DNA from: Bradyrhizobium sp. CCBAU 051011
GTDB taxonomy: Bacteria; Pseudomonadota; Alphaproteobacteria; Rhizobiales; Xanthobacteraceae
Assembly (NCBI RefSeq): GCF_009930815.1
Contig: NZ_CP022222.1
Coordinates: 3,638,501-3,702,500, forward strand
Direction of reading: 5' to 3'
DNA length: 64,000 bases
A model generated the notes under the pieces. That model did not search any database. It saw only the letters and a list, made by a program, of their open reading frames with translations, and was not told the DNA's origin. The position numbers were made by a program, and so were the translations under genes. This document shows positions 8,066 to 19,029 of this stretch, in pieces (the first letter of the stretch is position 1; the number at the start of each line of letters is the position of its first letter).

Positions 8066-8638
8066 TCATCGTCCCCGCAGAGCTGTGAGCTCTCGGGACG
8101 CGTCGATCCCCAAGAAGGGATATCCAGCCACTTCTTTCGAGTACTTTCCGTACATATCGATCCACCTGCGTGTAAATTCTGCAATGATGCCGAAAGCTTC
8201 GAATGGTGACCTGATCGTCCCAAGCCTCTGGCTGAATTCAAAAGCAAATTCTATGTTGGCTTGTGTCATTTCCAGAAGCTTCGCTTGATAAGCCTGCACG
8301 CTTTCCGTCGCTAACGAAAAATCAAACCCTTTCTTTGGATTGTTATCCCTCATCATCTGACTGCCGCCATCGTGTAGGGCAGCCGCTTTTAAGGCAGCCA
8401 CCCGATTCTCAACTACGGGATCCATTCTCTCAACTGCGGGATCCTTTTGTTTTGGTTCCTCATGTATCTTAAGGGGCGTTTCAGTAGGGCCTGCGGCGAC
8501 AGAGCGCAGGGGGACGACAGAGCGCAGAGAGTTGTCCTTCGGGCTTCTAACAACGGCCTGCTTGTTCCGTTGGGCCCGGGCGGCCACTTTCGGGCTTCGG
8601 GTGTGCTTCGACGCTGCGGCTGATTTACGCTTGCTCAT
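8066..8638 (-). CDS. phasin family protein
   Basis: A 190-residue protein with a Lys/Ser/Ala-rich basic N-terminus (MSKRKSAAASK and on) and an amphipathic helical C-terminal half. The block from ESVQAYQAKLLEMTQANIEF through FEFSQRLGTIRSPFEAFGII matches the phasin_2 pattern of proteins that coat polyhydroxybutyrate granules or assist their formation. Bradyrhizobium carries several such paralogues. The start at 8638 has GGAG nearby. The long basic N-terminus, resembling DNA-binding phasins, could contact nucleic acid, but that is inference. It is monocistronic. Confidence 0.75.
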   Translation of the reverse strand: MSKRKSAAASKHTRSPKVAARAQRNKQAVVRSPKDNSLRSVVPLRSVAAGPTETPLKIHEEPKQKDPAVERMDPVVENRVAALKAAALHDGGSQMMRDNNPKKGFDFSLATESVQAYQAKLLEMTQANIEFAFEFSQRLGTIRSPFEAFGIIAEFTRRWIDMYGKYSKEVAGYPFLGIDASRELTALRGR

Positions 8639-9080
8639 CTGACGCTCCAAATGGAATGGGTAGGTCGACCACAACGGTCATTTCTGAAAAGACAACAGGC
8701 CTTGCGATGTAGCGTTCCAAAGTAGCGTGCCAAACGCGGGATGATGGCACGTTCATGATGTCGATGGCGATTTCAGGTAGCAACGCCCACCAACGAACGT
8801 TGAGACTGTTGAATACCTCAGCGCCCTTCGTCGAGATGTGCGGTCTGCTGGGCTTAAGGTGCTGCAGCTTGCAGCCATCGAGGAGAGCGGCCCAAGGAGT
8901 GGCTTGCTTCCCCAGGGAATAGCCAAACTGCGTAACCGATTGCATCATGGACGTCGCCGACCGCGGCCCCAACGTCGCCCGCGCGCAAATACCTTGCAGC
9001 GCAGCTACGGAACAGTATTCCACCGGATAAATTCGCGGAACGAAACGGCTCGTCCTTCTTTCTGACCTTGGGAGGTGCCC
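8639..9080. other. stretch without a recognisable gene
   Basis: A minus-strand open frame (8625-9314) spans this stretch but overlaps two supported genes and has no family signature. I see nothing else here. Confidence 0.4.
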
Positions 9081-9362
9081 ATGACTTCTCATGCCATAGA
9101 AGGCGCATGTGCGTTCGCTTGGCGGAACTACTTGCTCCGACACAGCAGTATCAGCGAGAACGATAGCAGGCGTTCCGCCCTCCATCGCTACGTCACCAAT
9201 CTTCGTGCCACCGGCGAGTATGATTTCGGTCTCCTGCAAATCGCGGCAGTCGCGTACTTGAAAAAACTGGACGAATTGCATGACGACCGAGGTGCGAGAC
9301 TCGCGGCAGATCAAGCTTTGGCCGAGTGTTTAAAGTCAGGACGTGCGCAAGCCGACACTTAG
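9081..9362 (+). CDS. small hypothetical protein, helical
   Basis: A 93-residue protein starting MTSHAIEGACAFAWRNYLLR, with a strong GGGAGGT six bases before the ATG. It is rich in charged and leucine-containing helices (LLQIAAVAYLKKLDELHDDR) and has no membrane segment or catalytic motif. The gene lies 38 bases before another small gene on the same strand, so the two may be co-transcribed. The function is unknown. Confidence 0.6.
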   Translation: MTSHAIEGACAFAWRNYLLRHSSISENDSRRSALHRYVTNLRATGEYDFGLLQIAAVAYLKKLDELHDDRGARLAADQALAECLKSGRAQADT

Positions 9363-9400
9363 TTTTTGGACCATACACGGGGGCAGAAGGAGCGAACAGC

Positions 9401-9637
9401 ATGGCAGTCGATACCACTAATTCAAACCGTTCCGCGCGCGAGCCACAGGGACAGCAAATCGGCATGAATTCCTTGAAGCCAATCGTGCACTTTCAGGTCT
9501 CAATGCTGAGGATGTGGGCCGCGAGCATCGAGAGGTTCGCGGGCAATTACGAAGAGGCGTTGCAGGAAACCGCGACCCCCGTCGAGGAACAGACAGACAG
9601 GCAACGCGCCGCGTCAGCGCGCGGACTGCCTCATTGA
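9401..9637 (+). CDS. small phasin-like hypothetical protein
   Basis: A 78-residue protein starting at ATG 9401 behind AAGGAG. Its centre (NSLKPIVHFQVSMLRMWA, then SIERFAGNYEEALQ) is an amphipathic helix like the N-terminal part of phasin-type proteins, but the protein is too short for a full phasin. It follows 9081-9362 closely, and the region also carries a phasin gene at 8066, so a role in storage granules is possible but unproved. Confidence 0.5.
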   Translation: MAVDTTNSNRSAREPQGQQIGMNSLKPIVHFQVSMLRMWAASIERFAGNYEEALQETATPVEEQTDRQRAASARGLPH

Positions 9638-9763
9638 TCTTAACGCGATCGCGCCGGTCCTCAGCGCCAACTGATTGGCTTGCGTATCTCGGCCGGGATG
9701 GTCAGCAGACTACTTAGCGGCTTAGCGCGAGACCAGCACCATGCTCCCTAGCGGAATCGGACC

Positions 9764-10795
9764 TCACGCCTCGTCGTCGCGCTTGCTCAGGAGATCCTTC
9801 GCAAGATCGGAGAGCGCAGGCCGCGGCAGCGCGGTGAACGGCAATGGGCGGGTGACGTCGATGGCGGCCAACCCTAGCCTTGCGGTGAGCAGGCCGTTGA
9901 GCACGCCTTCGCCGAGCCGCTGCGAGAGTTTGGCGGCGATGCCGTGGCCGAGCATCTGCTGCACCAGGCTGTCGCCAACCGCCAGGCCGCCGGTGATGGC
10001 GAGATGGCCGATGACGTGGCGGAGCAGGCTGAGCATGCCAAGCGTACCGGGACGGCCGCCATAGAGCCGCGCCAGTTGCCGAATCAGGCGCATCGCGGCG
10101 ACGAATACGAACAGCACGTCGATCAGGGCGCGCGGGCTCACGGCCGTGACCACCGACACGCGCTGTGCCGCGGTCGAGACCAGCCGCCGCGCTTCTTCAT
10201 CGAGCGGCGCCATCAATTCGCGCTCGGCCAGCTTGATCATGTCGGCGCCGTCGATGATGTCGTCGGCATGACTTGTCAGCGTGGCGCGGGCGCGCGCCAG
10301 TCGCGGATTCTGATGCGCGAGCTTGAGCAGATCGTTGACGACGGCGCGGCTCTCGGCGCGGTCGTCGCTGCGCAGCACCTCCGTGGCGCGCAGATGCAGC
10401 TTCTCGATCGCCGCCAGCCGCGCCAGCCCGAACGCTTCGCGGCCGATGACGACGGCCAGCGCCAGCCCCGCCGCCACCGCAAATGCCAGCGCGACGTAGC
10501 CAAGAGTCTGGCTGCGCGCGAACAGGTCCTCGATCAGGTTGACGATGCCGAGACCTGTGCCGAGCAACACCAGGCCACCGACCGCCGACCAGAACAGCGT
10601 GCCCCAGCGAAAGCCGCGGCGCACCGGGATACGGGGCGCATCGATCGGCACGGGCAGCAGCGCGGGATCCGCCTCGGGCGTGATCTGCACCGTGCCGCGG
10701 GCGGGGCGGCCGGCCTCGTCCGGATCGATCACGACGACGCCGGGATCGCCGAGCTTGAACGTCGCCGGCCGCCGAGGGGGCGTCTTCTCGCTCAT
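9764..10795 (-). CDS. ycjF: YcjF/TIGR01620 (UPF0283) inner-membrane protein
   Basis: A 343-residue protein: a Pro/Arg-rich soluble N-terminus (1-65), two membrane helices (about 67-90 and 97-120), then a helical cytoplasmic domain with a further hydrophobic region near residues 220-300 (LIDVLFVFVAAMRLIRQLA and HVIGHLAITGGLAVGDSL). This is the layout of the TIGR01620 family. Its start overlaps the stop of the ycjX-like gene by four bases, so the two are translationally coupled. The pair is widely conserved in proteobacteria and stress-linked in enterobacteria, but its biochemical role is unsettled. Confidence 0.88.
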   Translation of the reverse strand: MSEKTPPRRPATFKLGDPGVVVIDPDEAGRPARGTVQITPEADPALLPVPIDAPRIPVRRGFRWGTLFWSAVGGLVLLGTGLGIVNLIEDLFARSQTLGYVALAFAVAAGLALAVVIGREAFGLARLAAIEKLHLRATEVLRSDDRAESRAVVNDLLKLAHQNPRLARARATLTSHADDIIDGADMIKLAERELMAPLDEEARRLVSTAAQRVSVVTAVSPRALIDVLFVFVAAMRLIRQLARLYGGRPGTLGMLSLLRHVIGHLAITGGLAVGDSLVQQMLGHGIAAKLSQRLGEGVLNGLLTARLGLAAIDVTRPLPFTALPRPALSDLAKDLLSKRDDEA

Positions 10796-12255
10796 TGCAG
10801 TCGGTCTCCGATCAGGAACTGGAGGGCGCGGTCGAGGCGGATGTGAGGCAGCGCGGGCTCTTCCTTGGCGTTGCGTTCCAGCAGCGGCGGCCGGAAGCGC
10901 AGGAAGCGGAAATCGGCGTTGTCGTGCAGCGTGCTGGAAAGGCCGCGAAAGCCGCCGTTGAATAGCTCTTCGGGATCGGCAGGCAAGTCGCCCGGAAAGG
11001 TCGCAACTTCCGTCTCGCCGTCAAACGTATCGCCATTGGCGGTCTCGCCAGGCGCGGGCGTGCCGAGGATCGACGGCAGCTTCTCCCGGCCGCGCGCGAC
11101 CATTGCCTCGCGCGTGGCGCGCACCGCGGCGAGCGCAACGACATCAATGGCGGCGCCGGCATATTCGGCGCGATCGGCCGCCTTGGCGACGGCGCGCCGC
11201 AAGACGGCTTCCAATCGGTCATGGCTGGACTGGTGCAGATGATCGGCCTTGGTGGCGGCAAACAGGATGCGATCGATCCGGGGGCGAAACAGGCTGCTCA
11301 GGATCGTGCTGCGGCCGATGCGGAAGCAATCGAGAATGCCGGCCAGCGCCGCTTCGAGATCGTGCAGCGCTTCGGGGCCGGCATTGAAAGCGGCGAGCGC
11401 ATCGACCAGCACGATCTGCCGGTCGAGCCGCGCGAAATGATCGCGGAAGAACGGGCGCACCACCACGTCCTTGTAGGCTTCATAGCGTCGCCGCATCATC
11501 GCCCACAGCGAGCCGTCGGGCGCCGTGCCGTCGATGGCCACATCGAGCGGCGCGAAGGTCAACGCCGGCGAGCCTGCGAGGTTGCCCGGCATCAGGAAAC
11601 GGCCGGGCGGCAGCAGGCTCATGGCGAAACGTTCGTCGCGGCAGGCGCGCAAATAGTCGGTGAAGAGCTTTGCGGCGGCGAGCGTCGCCTGTTCGTTTTC
11701 GCGGCCTTCCGCGTCCAGCGTCTTCAGGTGCTCATGCCAGGGCGCGGCGAGTTTTACGCGCGGGCCCTCGCGCGACAGCGCGAGGCTCTCGGCCGACCAC
11801 TGCTCAAAACTCCTGTTGAGCAGCGGCAGGTCGAGCAGCCATTCGCCGGGATAATCGACGATGTCGATGGTGAGCGTGCGGTCCGCGCCGTTCTGCCGCT
11901 GGTAGTCGATGACCAGGCGCAATTCGGAAATGTCGACGGTCGAGTTCGGCCAGCGCCGTTCCTCGATCAGGGTGCGGACGTGGCTTTCATAGGCGAAGCG
12001 CGGCACCGCGTCGTCCGGCTGCGGCTCGAGCCGGGCGCGGGCGATCCGGCCCGTCGCATACGGCTCGAATACCGGAAACCTGCCGCCGCGGGTCAGGCCG
12101 TGGATCAGCGCCGTGATGAACACGGTCTTGCCGGCGCGCGAAAGGCCGGTGACGCCGAGCCGCACGGTGGGATGGAAAAAGCTGTCGCCGTAATCCAGCA
12201 GCGCCCGTGCCGACAGGCGCGCTTCCTCGACGATCTCTGAAAAACTGGGAGGCAT
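10792..12255 (-). CDS. ycjX: YcjX-family (DUF463) P-loop NTPase
   Basis: A 487-residue nucleotide-binding protein. A Walker A motif is visible at residues 37-44 (GLSRAGKT), followed by a GTPase-like core with IDIVDYPGEW acting as the DxxG-like segment near residue 135. The length fits the DUF463/YcjX family of GTP-binding proteins. It is the first gene of a two-gene operon with the ycjF homologue. The partner is a membrane protein, so YcjX probably acts at the inner membrane. The substrate process is not known. Confidence 0.9.
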   Translation of the reverse strand: MPPSFSEIVEEARLSARALLDYGDSFFHPTVRLGVTGLSRAGKTVFITALIHGLTRGGRFPVFEPYATGRIARARLEPQPDDAVPRFAYESHVRTLIEERRWPNSTVDISELRLVIDYQRQNGADRTLTIDIVDYPGEWLLDLPLLNRSFEQWSAESLALSREGPRVKLAAPWHEHLKTLDAEGRENEQATLAAAKLFTDYLRACRDERFAMSLLPPGRFLMPGNLAGSPALTFAPLDVAIDGTAPDGSLWAMMRRRYEAYKDVVVRPFFRDHFARLDRQIVLVDALAAFNAGPEALHDLEAALAGILDCFRIGRSTILSSLFRPRIDRILFAATKADHLHQSSHDRLEAVLRRAVAKAADRAEYAGAAIDVVALAAVRATREAMVARGREKLPSILGTPAPGETANGDTFDGETEVATFPGDLPADPEELFNGGFRGLSSTLHDNADFRFLRFRPPLLERNAKEEPALPHIRLDRALQFLIGDRLQ

Positions 12256-12564
12256 GCGGGTGGAGGACTCGGTGCAAAATGCGCTTGGTGGGCGATGTTC
12301 AGGAAAGTGGCGACTGAAGAGGTAAAATCAAGCTCTCGTGATCGCCTGACGACCGGATCCTCAGGGATCGCGGAGCGTCTTCTGGCAGCACGAAAATGCC
12401 ACGTCGATGGGGTAGGCGATGGTCCGCCGGAACTTGTCATCGGGGCGCGCGTTCGTGTGACCGCCGACGGATGATGGCGGCGTTCGGGCCCGTCGGCTTG
12501 AACGCTTCGTTGATCTCGGAAGACCCATGTCCTATCGCTCCTTCACCAGCTTTGACGGGCCTGC
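12256..12564. other. divergent intergenic region, no gene seen
   Basis: This 309-base gap separates the divergent ycjX and hemolysin III genes and presumably holds both promoters. I could not assign a clear promoter box. Confidence 0.4.
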
Positions 12565-13263
12565 ATGACCATCTTCAGATTGAAACAATTCGCCTCGACA
12601 TCCCTCCATGCTGCGGCCGATGCCATGCACTGGAACTACGACCGTGCCGAACTGATCGCCGATGGCGTCGTGCATATCCTCGGCATCTCGCTCGGGCTTG
12701 TCGCCGCCACCGCGTTGATCGTGCTGACCGCGATCTATGCCAGCGCATTCGAGGTTGCCGTGGTATCCATCTACGTCGCGGGCCTGCTGGCGATGCTGAC
12801 CTTGTCCGCGGTCTACAATCTCTGGCCGGTGTCGCGCGCCAAATGGGTGCTGCGCCGTTTCGACCATTCGGCGATCTATCTCTTGATCGCCGCCACCTAT
12901 ACGCCGTTCATCGTGCAGCTCCGGGAAAGCTATCTCGCGATCGCGCTGCTTACCGGGGTGTGGTGCGCCGCGATCGCCGGCGTGGTGCTGAAGCTGGCGC
13001 TGCCGGGGCGCTACGATCGCCTGGCGGTCGGGCTCTATCTCGCGCTCGGCTGGAGCGGCGTTACGCTATACGACGCCGTGGTGAAGGCGGTGCCGCCGCT
13101 GGCGCTGGGCTTCGTGGTGGCGGGTGGCGTGCTCTATAGCCTTGGCGTGATCTTCCATGCCTGGCAGCGCCTGCGTTTCCAGAACGCGATCTGGCATGGC
13201 TTCGTCTTGCTCGGCGCCGCCTGCCATTATACGGCTATTCTCGATATGATGATCCTGACCTAG
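12565..13263 (+). CDS. hemolysin III / PAQR-type membrane protein (YqfA-like)
   Basis: A 232-residue protein with seven hydrophobic segments. Family signatures are visible: ELIADGVVHILG near the first helix, FDHSAIYLLIAATYTPF in the middle, and WHGFVLLGAACHYTAI near the end. The conserved Asp/His residues are those thought to bind zinc in PAQR proteins and their bacterial YqfA/hemolysin III relatives. Most members are not true hemolysins; roles in membrane lipid homeostasis are proposed. The downstream SDR gene starts 27 bases after the stop and may be co-transcribed. Confidence 0.88.
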   Translation: MTIFRLKQFASTSLHAAADAMHWNYDRAELIADGVVHILGISLGLVAATALIVLTAIYASAFEVAVVSIYVAGLLAMLTLSAVYNLWPVSRAKWVLRRFDHSAIYLLIAATYTPFIVQLRESYLAIALLTGVWCAAIAGVVLKLALPGRYDRLAVGLYLALGWSGVTLYDAVVKAVPPLALGFVVAGGVLYSLGVIFHAWQRLRFQNAIWHGFVLLGAACHYTAILDMMILT

Positions 13264-13290
13264 GATCATAACAAACGGGAGAGAGCGCTC

Positions 13291-14085
13291 ATGCAGGTGA
13301 CAGGCAAAGTCGTGGTCGTCACCGGCGGCGGCAATGGCATCGGCCGGGCGATGTGCGAAGCCTTTCACCGCGAAGGCGCGGCCAAGGTGGTGGTCGTCGA
13401 TATCGATCCTGCCGCCGCGCGGGCCGTCGCCACGCCGATCGGCGGAGCCGCCTTCAAATGCGATGTCGGAAAGGAGAAGGACGTCCTTCACGTCATCGAG
13501 GAGACCGAGCATCAATTCGGCCCGATTGCGCTGTTCTGCTCCAATGCCGGCATCGGTGGCGGCTTCGATCCGCTGTCGGTCAATGCCGGCGGAACCTCCG
13601 ACGAACCCTGGTCGCGGAGCTGGGCTGTCCATGTCATGGCCCATGTCTATGCGGCGCGGCATCTGATCCCGCGCATGAAGGCGCGCGGCGGCGGCTATTT
13701 CCTCAACACGATCTCGGCGGCGGGATTGCTGTCGCAGGTCGGCAGCCCGGCCTATTCGACCACCAAGCATGCGGCCGTGGGCTTCGCCGAAAACCTTGCG
13801 ATCTCGCACAAAGCCGACAACATCAAGGTTTCGATCCTGTGCCCGCAGGGCGTCGACACCAACATGCTGCGCTCGATCCCGAAAGGCCCGCAATCCGGCG
13901 ACGGCGATCTCGCGCCGGAACAGGTGGCGCAGGACGTGCTGAAGGGGCTGGAAGCGGAAACCTTCGTAATCCTGCCGCACCCGCAGGTGCTCGGCTACAT
14001 GCGCAAGAAAACCGAGAACTACGACCGCTGGATCGCGGGCATGGCGAAGATCCAGGCGAAAATGCGGGAGAGCTACGGTAAATAA
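13291..14085 (+). CDS. SDR-family NAD(P)-dependent oxidoreductase
   Basis: A 264-residue classical short-chain dehydrogenase/reductase. The Rossmann motif TGGGNGIG is at residues 11-18, NAG at 85-87, Ser142, and YSTTK with Tyr155 and Lys159 forms the catalytic set. An acidic residue after the second strand (VVDIDP) favours NAD(H). The substrate is not identifiable from sequence. Translation starts at ATG 13291 behind GGGAGAG. It ends at a terminator shared with the convergent gene. Confidence 0.9.
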   Translation: MQVTGKVVVVTGGGNGIGRAMCEAFHREGAAKVVVVDIDPAAARAVATPIGGAAFKCDVGKEKDVLHVIEETEHQFGPIALFCSNAGIGGGFDPLSVNAGGTSDEPWSRSWAVHVMAHVYAARHLIPRMKARGGGYFLNTISAAGLLSQVGSPAYSTTKHAAVGFAENLAISHKADNIKVSILCPQGVDTNMLRSIPKGPQSGDGDLAPEQVAQDVLKGLEAETFVILPHPQVLGYMRKKTENYDRWIAGMAKIQAKMRESYGK

Positions 14086-14094
14086 CTTAGCGAG

Positions 14095-14119
14095 AAGGGC
14101 GGCCTTATCGGCCGCCTTT
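14095..14119. terminator. bidirectional hairpin terminator
   Basis: A 7-bp stem, ggcggcc (98-104) with ggccgcc (110-116), with loop ttatc is followed by TTT on the plus strand and has AA on the other side. It lies between the convergent SDR gene and the exported protein gene. Confidence 0.65.
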
Positions 14120-14132
14120 CCCGATTACGTCG

Positions 14133-14561
14133 CTACTGGCACCTGTGCATCAGGCCGTCATCGAGGCGGACCATAGTGCCGGGCTGGCAGATGATGCCGT
14201 TGCGTGCCGCGTAGTCCTGGCTCCATACGCCGGGGCCGCCGTAATAGGCGGGGCCGCTATATACGCTCGGGCCGCCGTAATAGGCGTAGGGACCACCGCC
14301 GCCGTAGTAGGCGGCGGTCGCTCCGGCTGCGACAGCACCAGCCGCGACGGCGCCGGCGCCCACCGCGGCGACACCGGCCGCGGTCCGCCGCGCCTGCCGC
14401 CGGGTAACGCCCGGGGTGTATGGATCAGCCATCTGTGCCTGCGCGGGCTCGATAGACAGCAGCAAAGCGCCCTTTTGTTCGGTCCAGCCAACGGAGAGCA
14501 TGGTTGTGCATGCGAAGACGGAGACCGCCAGGGCAGCTTTTCCGAGACTTGTCTTACTCAT
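14133..14561 (-). CDS. exported Ala/Gly/Tyr-rich protein
   Basis: A 142-residue protein starting at 14561 behind GGAG. An N-terminal signal sequence (KAALAVSVFACTTMLSVGW) is followed by an Ala/Gly-rich hydrophobic stretch (AAGVAAVGAGAVAAGAVAAG), then Tyr/Gly/Pro repeats (YYGGGGPYAYYGGPSVYSGP). The C-terminal region has two cysteines (IICQPGTMVRLDDGLMHRCQ). The layout resembles rhizobial cell-envelope proteins of unknown function. The Ala/Gly stretch could be a glycine-zipper membrane segment. Confidence 0.7.
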   Translation of the reverse strand: MSKTSLGKAALAVSVFACTTMLSVGWTEQKGALLLSIEPAQAQMADPYTPGVTRRQARRTAAGVAAVGAGAVAAGAVAAGATAAYYGGGGPYAYYGGPSVYSGPAYYGGPGVWSQDYAARNGIICQPGTMVRLDDGLMHRCQ

Positions 14562-14680
14562 GACATTCACTCCACGGTTGCCCCATGCCAAATTTTCGTG
14601 CGAGCGTAGAGTGCCGTCAAGTAAACGCCGCGTGCGAACTGACTGACGAAGTGTTGAGCCTTTGAATCAAATGGGGTTCC

Positions 14681-15285
14681 ATGAGCTGGCGTGTCTGGCC
14701 ATTCGGAAAAGCTCCGGCGACGCTGCCGGATGCTCCGCACGCGCTGCTGGCTGACATCGAGAAGGGCAAGCGGTATCTCGACGAGGTCGACAACGGGAAA
14801 TGGGTCTATCCCGCGTGCAAGCGGACCGCGTCGGATGCTGGAGCCGACAAGGGGGAGGTCTGCAACCATACGCGGCTGGAAGCCATGCGCTATCTGCTGA
14901 CGGTCCCCAGGGGTGAATTCAGGCTGCTTGCCGAGCCGGATTCACAAGCGGCGATACTGGAGGCCTATCTGCGTCAGTTGCCGCACGATGAAACGGTGAT
15001 CGAATTCACCGGCAATACGATGAGCGATCTGGCGATCGCCGTCGTCGCCGGATTCAACTGGCTCACTCATTGTGCCAGTCTGGCCGGCGCCGACCGCCGA
15101 AAATTTTCAGGCACGCTCAATCGCTTCCGCAAGGTCGCGGTGTCGGCGCAGAAATGGTGGGAGATGGAGGGCGCGAAAGCGCGCTACGCGCAGATGCTGC
15201 AGGCGCAGCAGGAACCGCCCCTGTTCTTGAATCTGGTCTGGGCGGACTATGGGCGGCTTGCGGGCGAAATCGCCGCGGCGCGGGC

Positions 15286-15289
<4 letters not shown>
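14681..15289 (+). CDS. hypothetical cytoplasmic protein
   Basis: A 202-residue protein without signal peptide or membrane helix and with no domain I recognise. It has an acidic, helix-rich C-terminal half and a short Cys-containing segment (KWVYPACKRT). Its stop codon overlaps that of the convergent benzoylformate-decarboxylase-like gene (shared ctag at 15286-15289). No operon partner is evident. The length and uniform GC content support a real gene. Confidence 0.6.
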
Positions 15290-16914
<1,625 letters not shown>

Positions 16915-16939
16915 GAGATGAATCCCCAGAGCTGGCTCC

Positions 16940-17020
16940 GTCATTCCGGGATGGTGCGTTAGCACCAGACCCGGAATCTCGAGATTCCGGGTCCGATGCT
17001 TCGCATCGTCCCGGAATGAC
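16940..17020. repeat. palindromic REP-like element
   Basis: A near-perfect inverted repeat: gtcattccgggatg at the left pairs with cgtcccggaatgac at the right, with inner arms gacccggaatctc and gagattccgggtc. It sits between two same-strand genes of a catabolic cluster and could stabilise or attenuate the transcript. Confidence 0.85.
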
Positions 17021-17032
17021 TACCTCAAACTA

Positions 17033-17896
17033 CTACCAAACAGCCGTGCCCTTCATCGTCGGCTGTCCCTCGGCATTGGCGATCCACAGCTCCATGCCGG
17101 CGTTGGTCTCGTTGGCGTTGATCGAGAATTCGCTGCCTTCGAACAGCGGCTGCACGCCGCGATAGCTGAACTTCTTCGGCGCCGAGTCGCCGTGAAGTTT
17201 TGCGGCGAATTCGACGATCAGCGCGGCCTGCAAGGGACCGTGGAAGATCAGGCCGGGATAGCCCTCGACCTTGGTGACGTAGTCGCGGTCGTAATGGATG
17301 CGGTGGCCGTTGAAGGTCAGCGCCGAATAGCGAAACAGCAGCACGGGATCGCTGACATGGCTTTCGCGATGCCTGGCGACCGGCGGCGGCGGAGGGGCTT
17401 TCGGCGGTGAAGCAGGCGCTGTGCCACCGATGTCGCGGTAGACGATATCCTGCCGCTCGCGGATGGCAACCCCGCGCGCCGTCGTGACCGTGTGCTCGAC
17501 GGAGACGAAGCATAGCGTGCCGGTCGAGCCCGTCTTCACCGTCACATCAGCGATCCGCGAGGTCCGCGTCGCTTCATCGCCGACGCGTAAGGGCGCGAGG
17601 AATTCGATTTCGCCGCCGGCCCACATCCGGCGCGGCAGCGGCACCGGCGGCAGGAAGCCGCCGCGCGTTGGATGCCCGTCGGGGCCGAGCTGCGACATCG
17701 GAAACACCGGCTGCGCCAGGCACCAATGCGTGGTCCACGGCGCGGCGTCGCCCGCCTTGGGCTCGCCGATGTCCTGAAACAGGGTTGAGCGCAGGCCCTT
17801 CACGAGTTGCGCAGTGACGATGTCGGACGCTTCCGTGCTGCGGCCGATCCATTGGCGCAGATGGTCGAGATCGAGTTTTGTTGCGGCTTCGGTCAT
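17033..17896 (-). CDS. MaoC/hot-dog hydratase, itaconyl/mesaconyl-C4-CoA hydratase type
   Basis: A 287-residue double hot-dog protein. The N-terminal half resembles a FAS1-type dehydratase domain, and the C-terminal half carries the hydratase-2-like stretch HYDRDYVTKVEGYPGLIFHG. This layout is shared by mesaconyl-C4-CoA hydratase (Meh) and itaconyl-CoA hydratase (Ich). It overlaps the CoA transferase stop by four bases (ATGA), so the two are translationally coupled. Paired with a class III CoA transferase and a LysR gene, itaconate or mesaconate degradation is the leading guess, though other branched unsaturated acyl-CoAs remain possible. Confidence 0.78.
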   Translation of the reverse strand: MTEAATKLDLDHLRQWIGRSTEASDIVTAQLVKGLRSTLFQDIGEPKAGDAAPWTTHWCLAQPVFPMSQLGPDGHPTRGGFLPPVPLPRRMWAGGEIEFLAPLRVGDEATRTSRIADVTVKTGSTGTLCFVSVEHTVTTARGVAIRERQDIVYRDIGGTAPASPPKAPPPPPVARHRESHVSDPVLLFRYSALTFNGHRIHYDRDYVTKVEGYPGLIFHGPLQAALIVEFAAKLHGDSAPKKFSYRGVQPLFEGSEFSINANETNAGMELWIANAEGQPTMKGTAVW

Positions 17897-19020
17897 GACT
17901 TCAGGCTTTTGATACGGGCTGCGGGAAGTTCAACGTGGTCGCCGATGGCGGGCACGGGGCCATAGTGCCGTTCTTCACCGACGAAGATCGCAGCGGGTGC
18001 GGCATAACTCACCTTGCCCTTGGGGGTATCGACCTCGATGCGGCGCAGATGCGGGTGCACGGCGAGGTCGGCCATGGTGTTCACTTCCGCAAACGCGATG
18101 TCGGCGTCGTCGAGGCGCTTGAGCAATTCGACGCGATTCATCGAGGCAAAGGCGTCGGCTACCGTCTTGTCGGTGAGCTGCCGGTTGCGCACGCGCTCGA
18201 CCATGTTGGCAAAGCGCGGATCGTTGGGCAGGTCGGGCTGATCCAGCACCTCGGCGCAGAGCTTCTTCCATTCGCGCTCGCTCTGGATCGAGATCAAGAT
18301 GCCCTTGCCGTCCCTGGAATTGAACACGCCATAGGGCGCGATCGAGGGGTGGGCCAGCGCCATCCGCTTCGGCGGATTGCCGGCCTCCGAATTGATCAGC
18401 GGCACCGCCATCCAGTCGGCCATCACGTCGAACATCGAGATCCTGATATCGGCGCCCCGGCCTGTGCGTCCCCGCGCGATCAAGGCTTCGAGGATCGCAG
18501 CATGCGCGGTGGCGCCGGTGGCGATATCGACGACGGAGATGCCGACGCGGGACGGGCCTTCGGGGCCGCCAGTGATCGAGGCAAGCCCGCTCTCGGCCTG
18601 GATCAGGAGATCGTAAGCCTTGCGTTCGGCATAGGGGCCTTCGTCGCCATAGCCCGATATGGTGCAGCAGATCAGCGCCGGGTAATCCTTCTTCAGCCGT
18701 TCCAGCGAGAAGCCGAGCTTGTCCATCGAGCCGGGTTTAAGGTTCTGCAGCAACACGTCGGCGCTTGCGATCAGCTGTTCGAGCGCGGCGCGGCCGTCCC
18801 TGGTGGCGAGGTCGATCACTTGCGAATTCTTGCCGCGGTTGAGCCAGACAAAATAGCTGCTCTGGCCTTTTGCCGCGGCGTCATAGCCGCGCGCGAAATC
18901 GCCCTCGGGGCGTTCGACCTTGACGACATGTGCGCCGGCATCCGCCAATCGTGAACTACAGAATGGCGCTGCGACAGCCTGTTCGACGGAGACGACGATC
19001 AATCCTTCCAATGGCAGCAT
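17893..19020 (-). CDS. class III (CaiB/BaiF) CoA transferase
   Basis: A 375-residue family III CoA transferase. The nucleophilic aspartate appears as Asp137 in KAYDLLIQAESGL, aligned with Asp169 of formyl-CoA transferase. The N-terminal PFCSSRLADAGAHVVKVERP and a later GRGADIRISMFD are also typical. It transfers CoA between carboxylic acids. Nine bases separate it from the upstream acyl-CoA dehydrogenase and it overlaps the hydratase downstream, so all three lie in one operon. By context it may activate a dicarboxylate such as itaconate or mesaconate; this is inferred, as family III members cannot be told apart by eye. Confidence 0.88.
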   Translation of the reverse strand: MLPLEGLIVVSVEQAVAAPFCSSRLADAGAHVVKVERPEGDFARGYDAAAKGQSSYFVWLNRGKNSQVIDLATRDGRAALEQLIASADVLLQNLKPGSMDKLGFSLERLKKDYPALICCTISGYGDEGPYAERKAYDLLIQAESGLASITGGPEGPSRVGISVVDIATGATAHAAILEALIARGRTGRGADIRISMFDVMADWMAVPLINSEAGNPPKRMALAHPSIAPYGVFNSRDGKGILISIQSEREWKKLCAEVLDQPDLPNDPRFANMVERVRNRQLTDKTVADAFASMNRVELLKRLDDADIAFAEVNTMADLAVHPHLRRIEVDTPKGKVSYAAPAAIFVGEERHYGPVPAIGDHVELPAARIKSLKS

Positions 19021-19029
19021 CTGACGTTC

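Noticed and set aside
8625..9314. 229-codon minus-strand frame
   Set aside because: It overlaps the phasin gene and the supported plus-strand gene at 9081, with no ribosome binding site or recognised domain.
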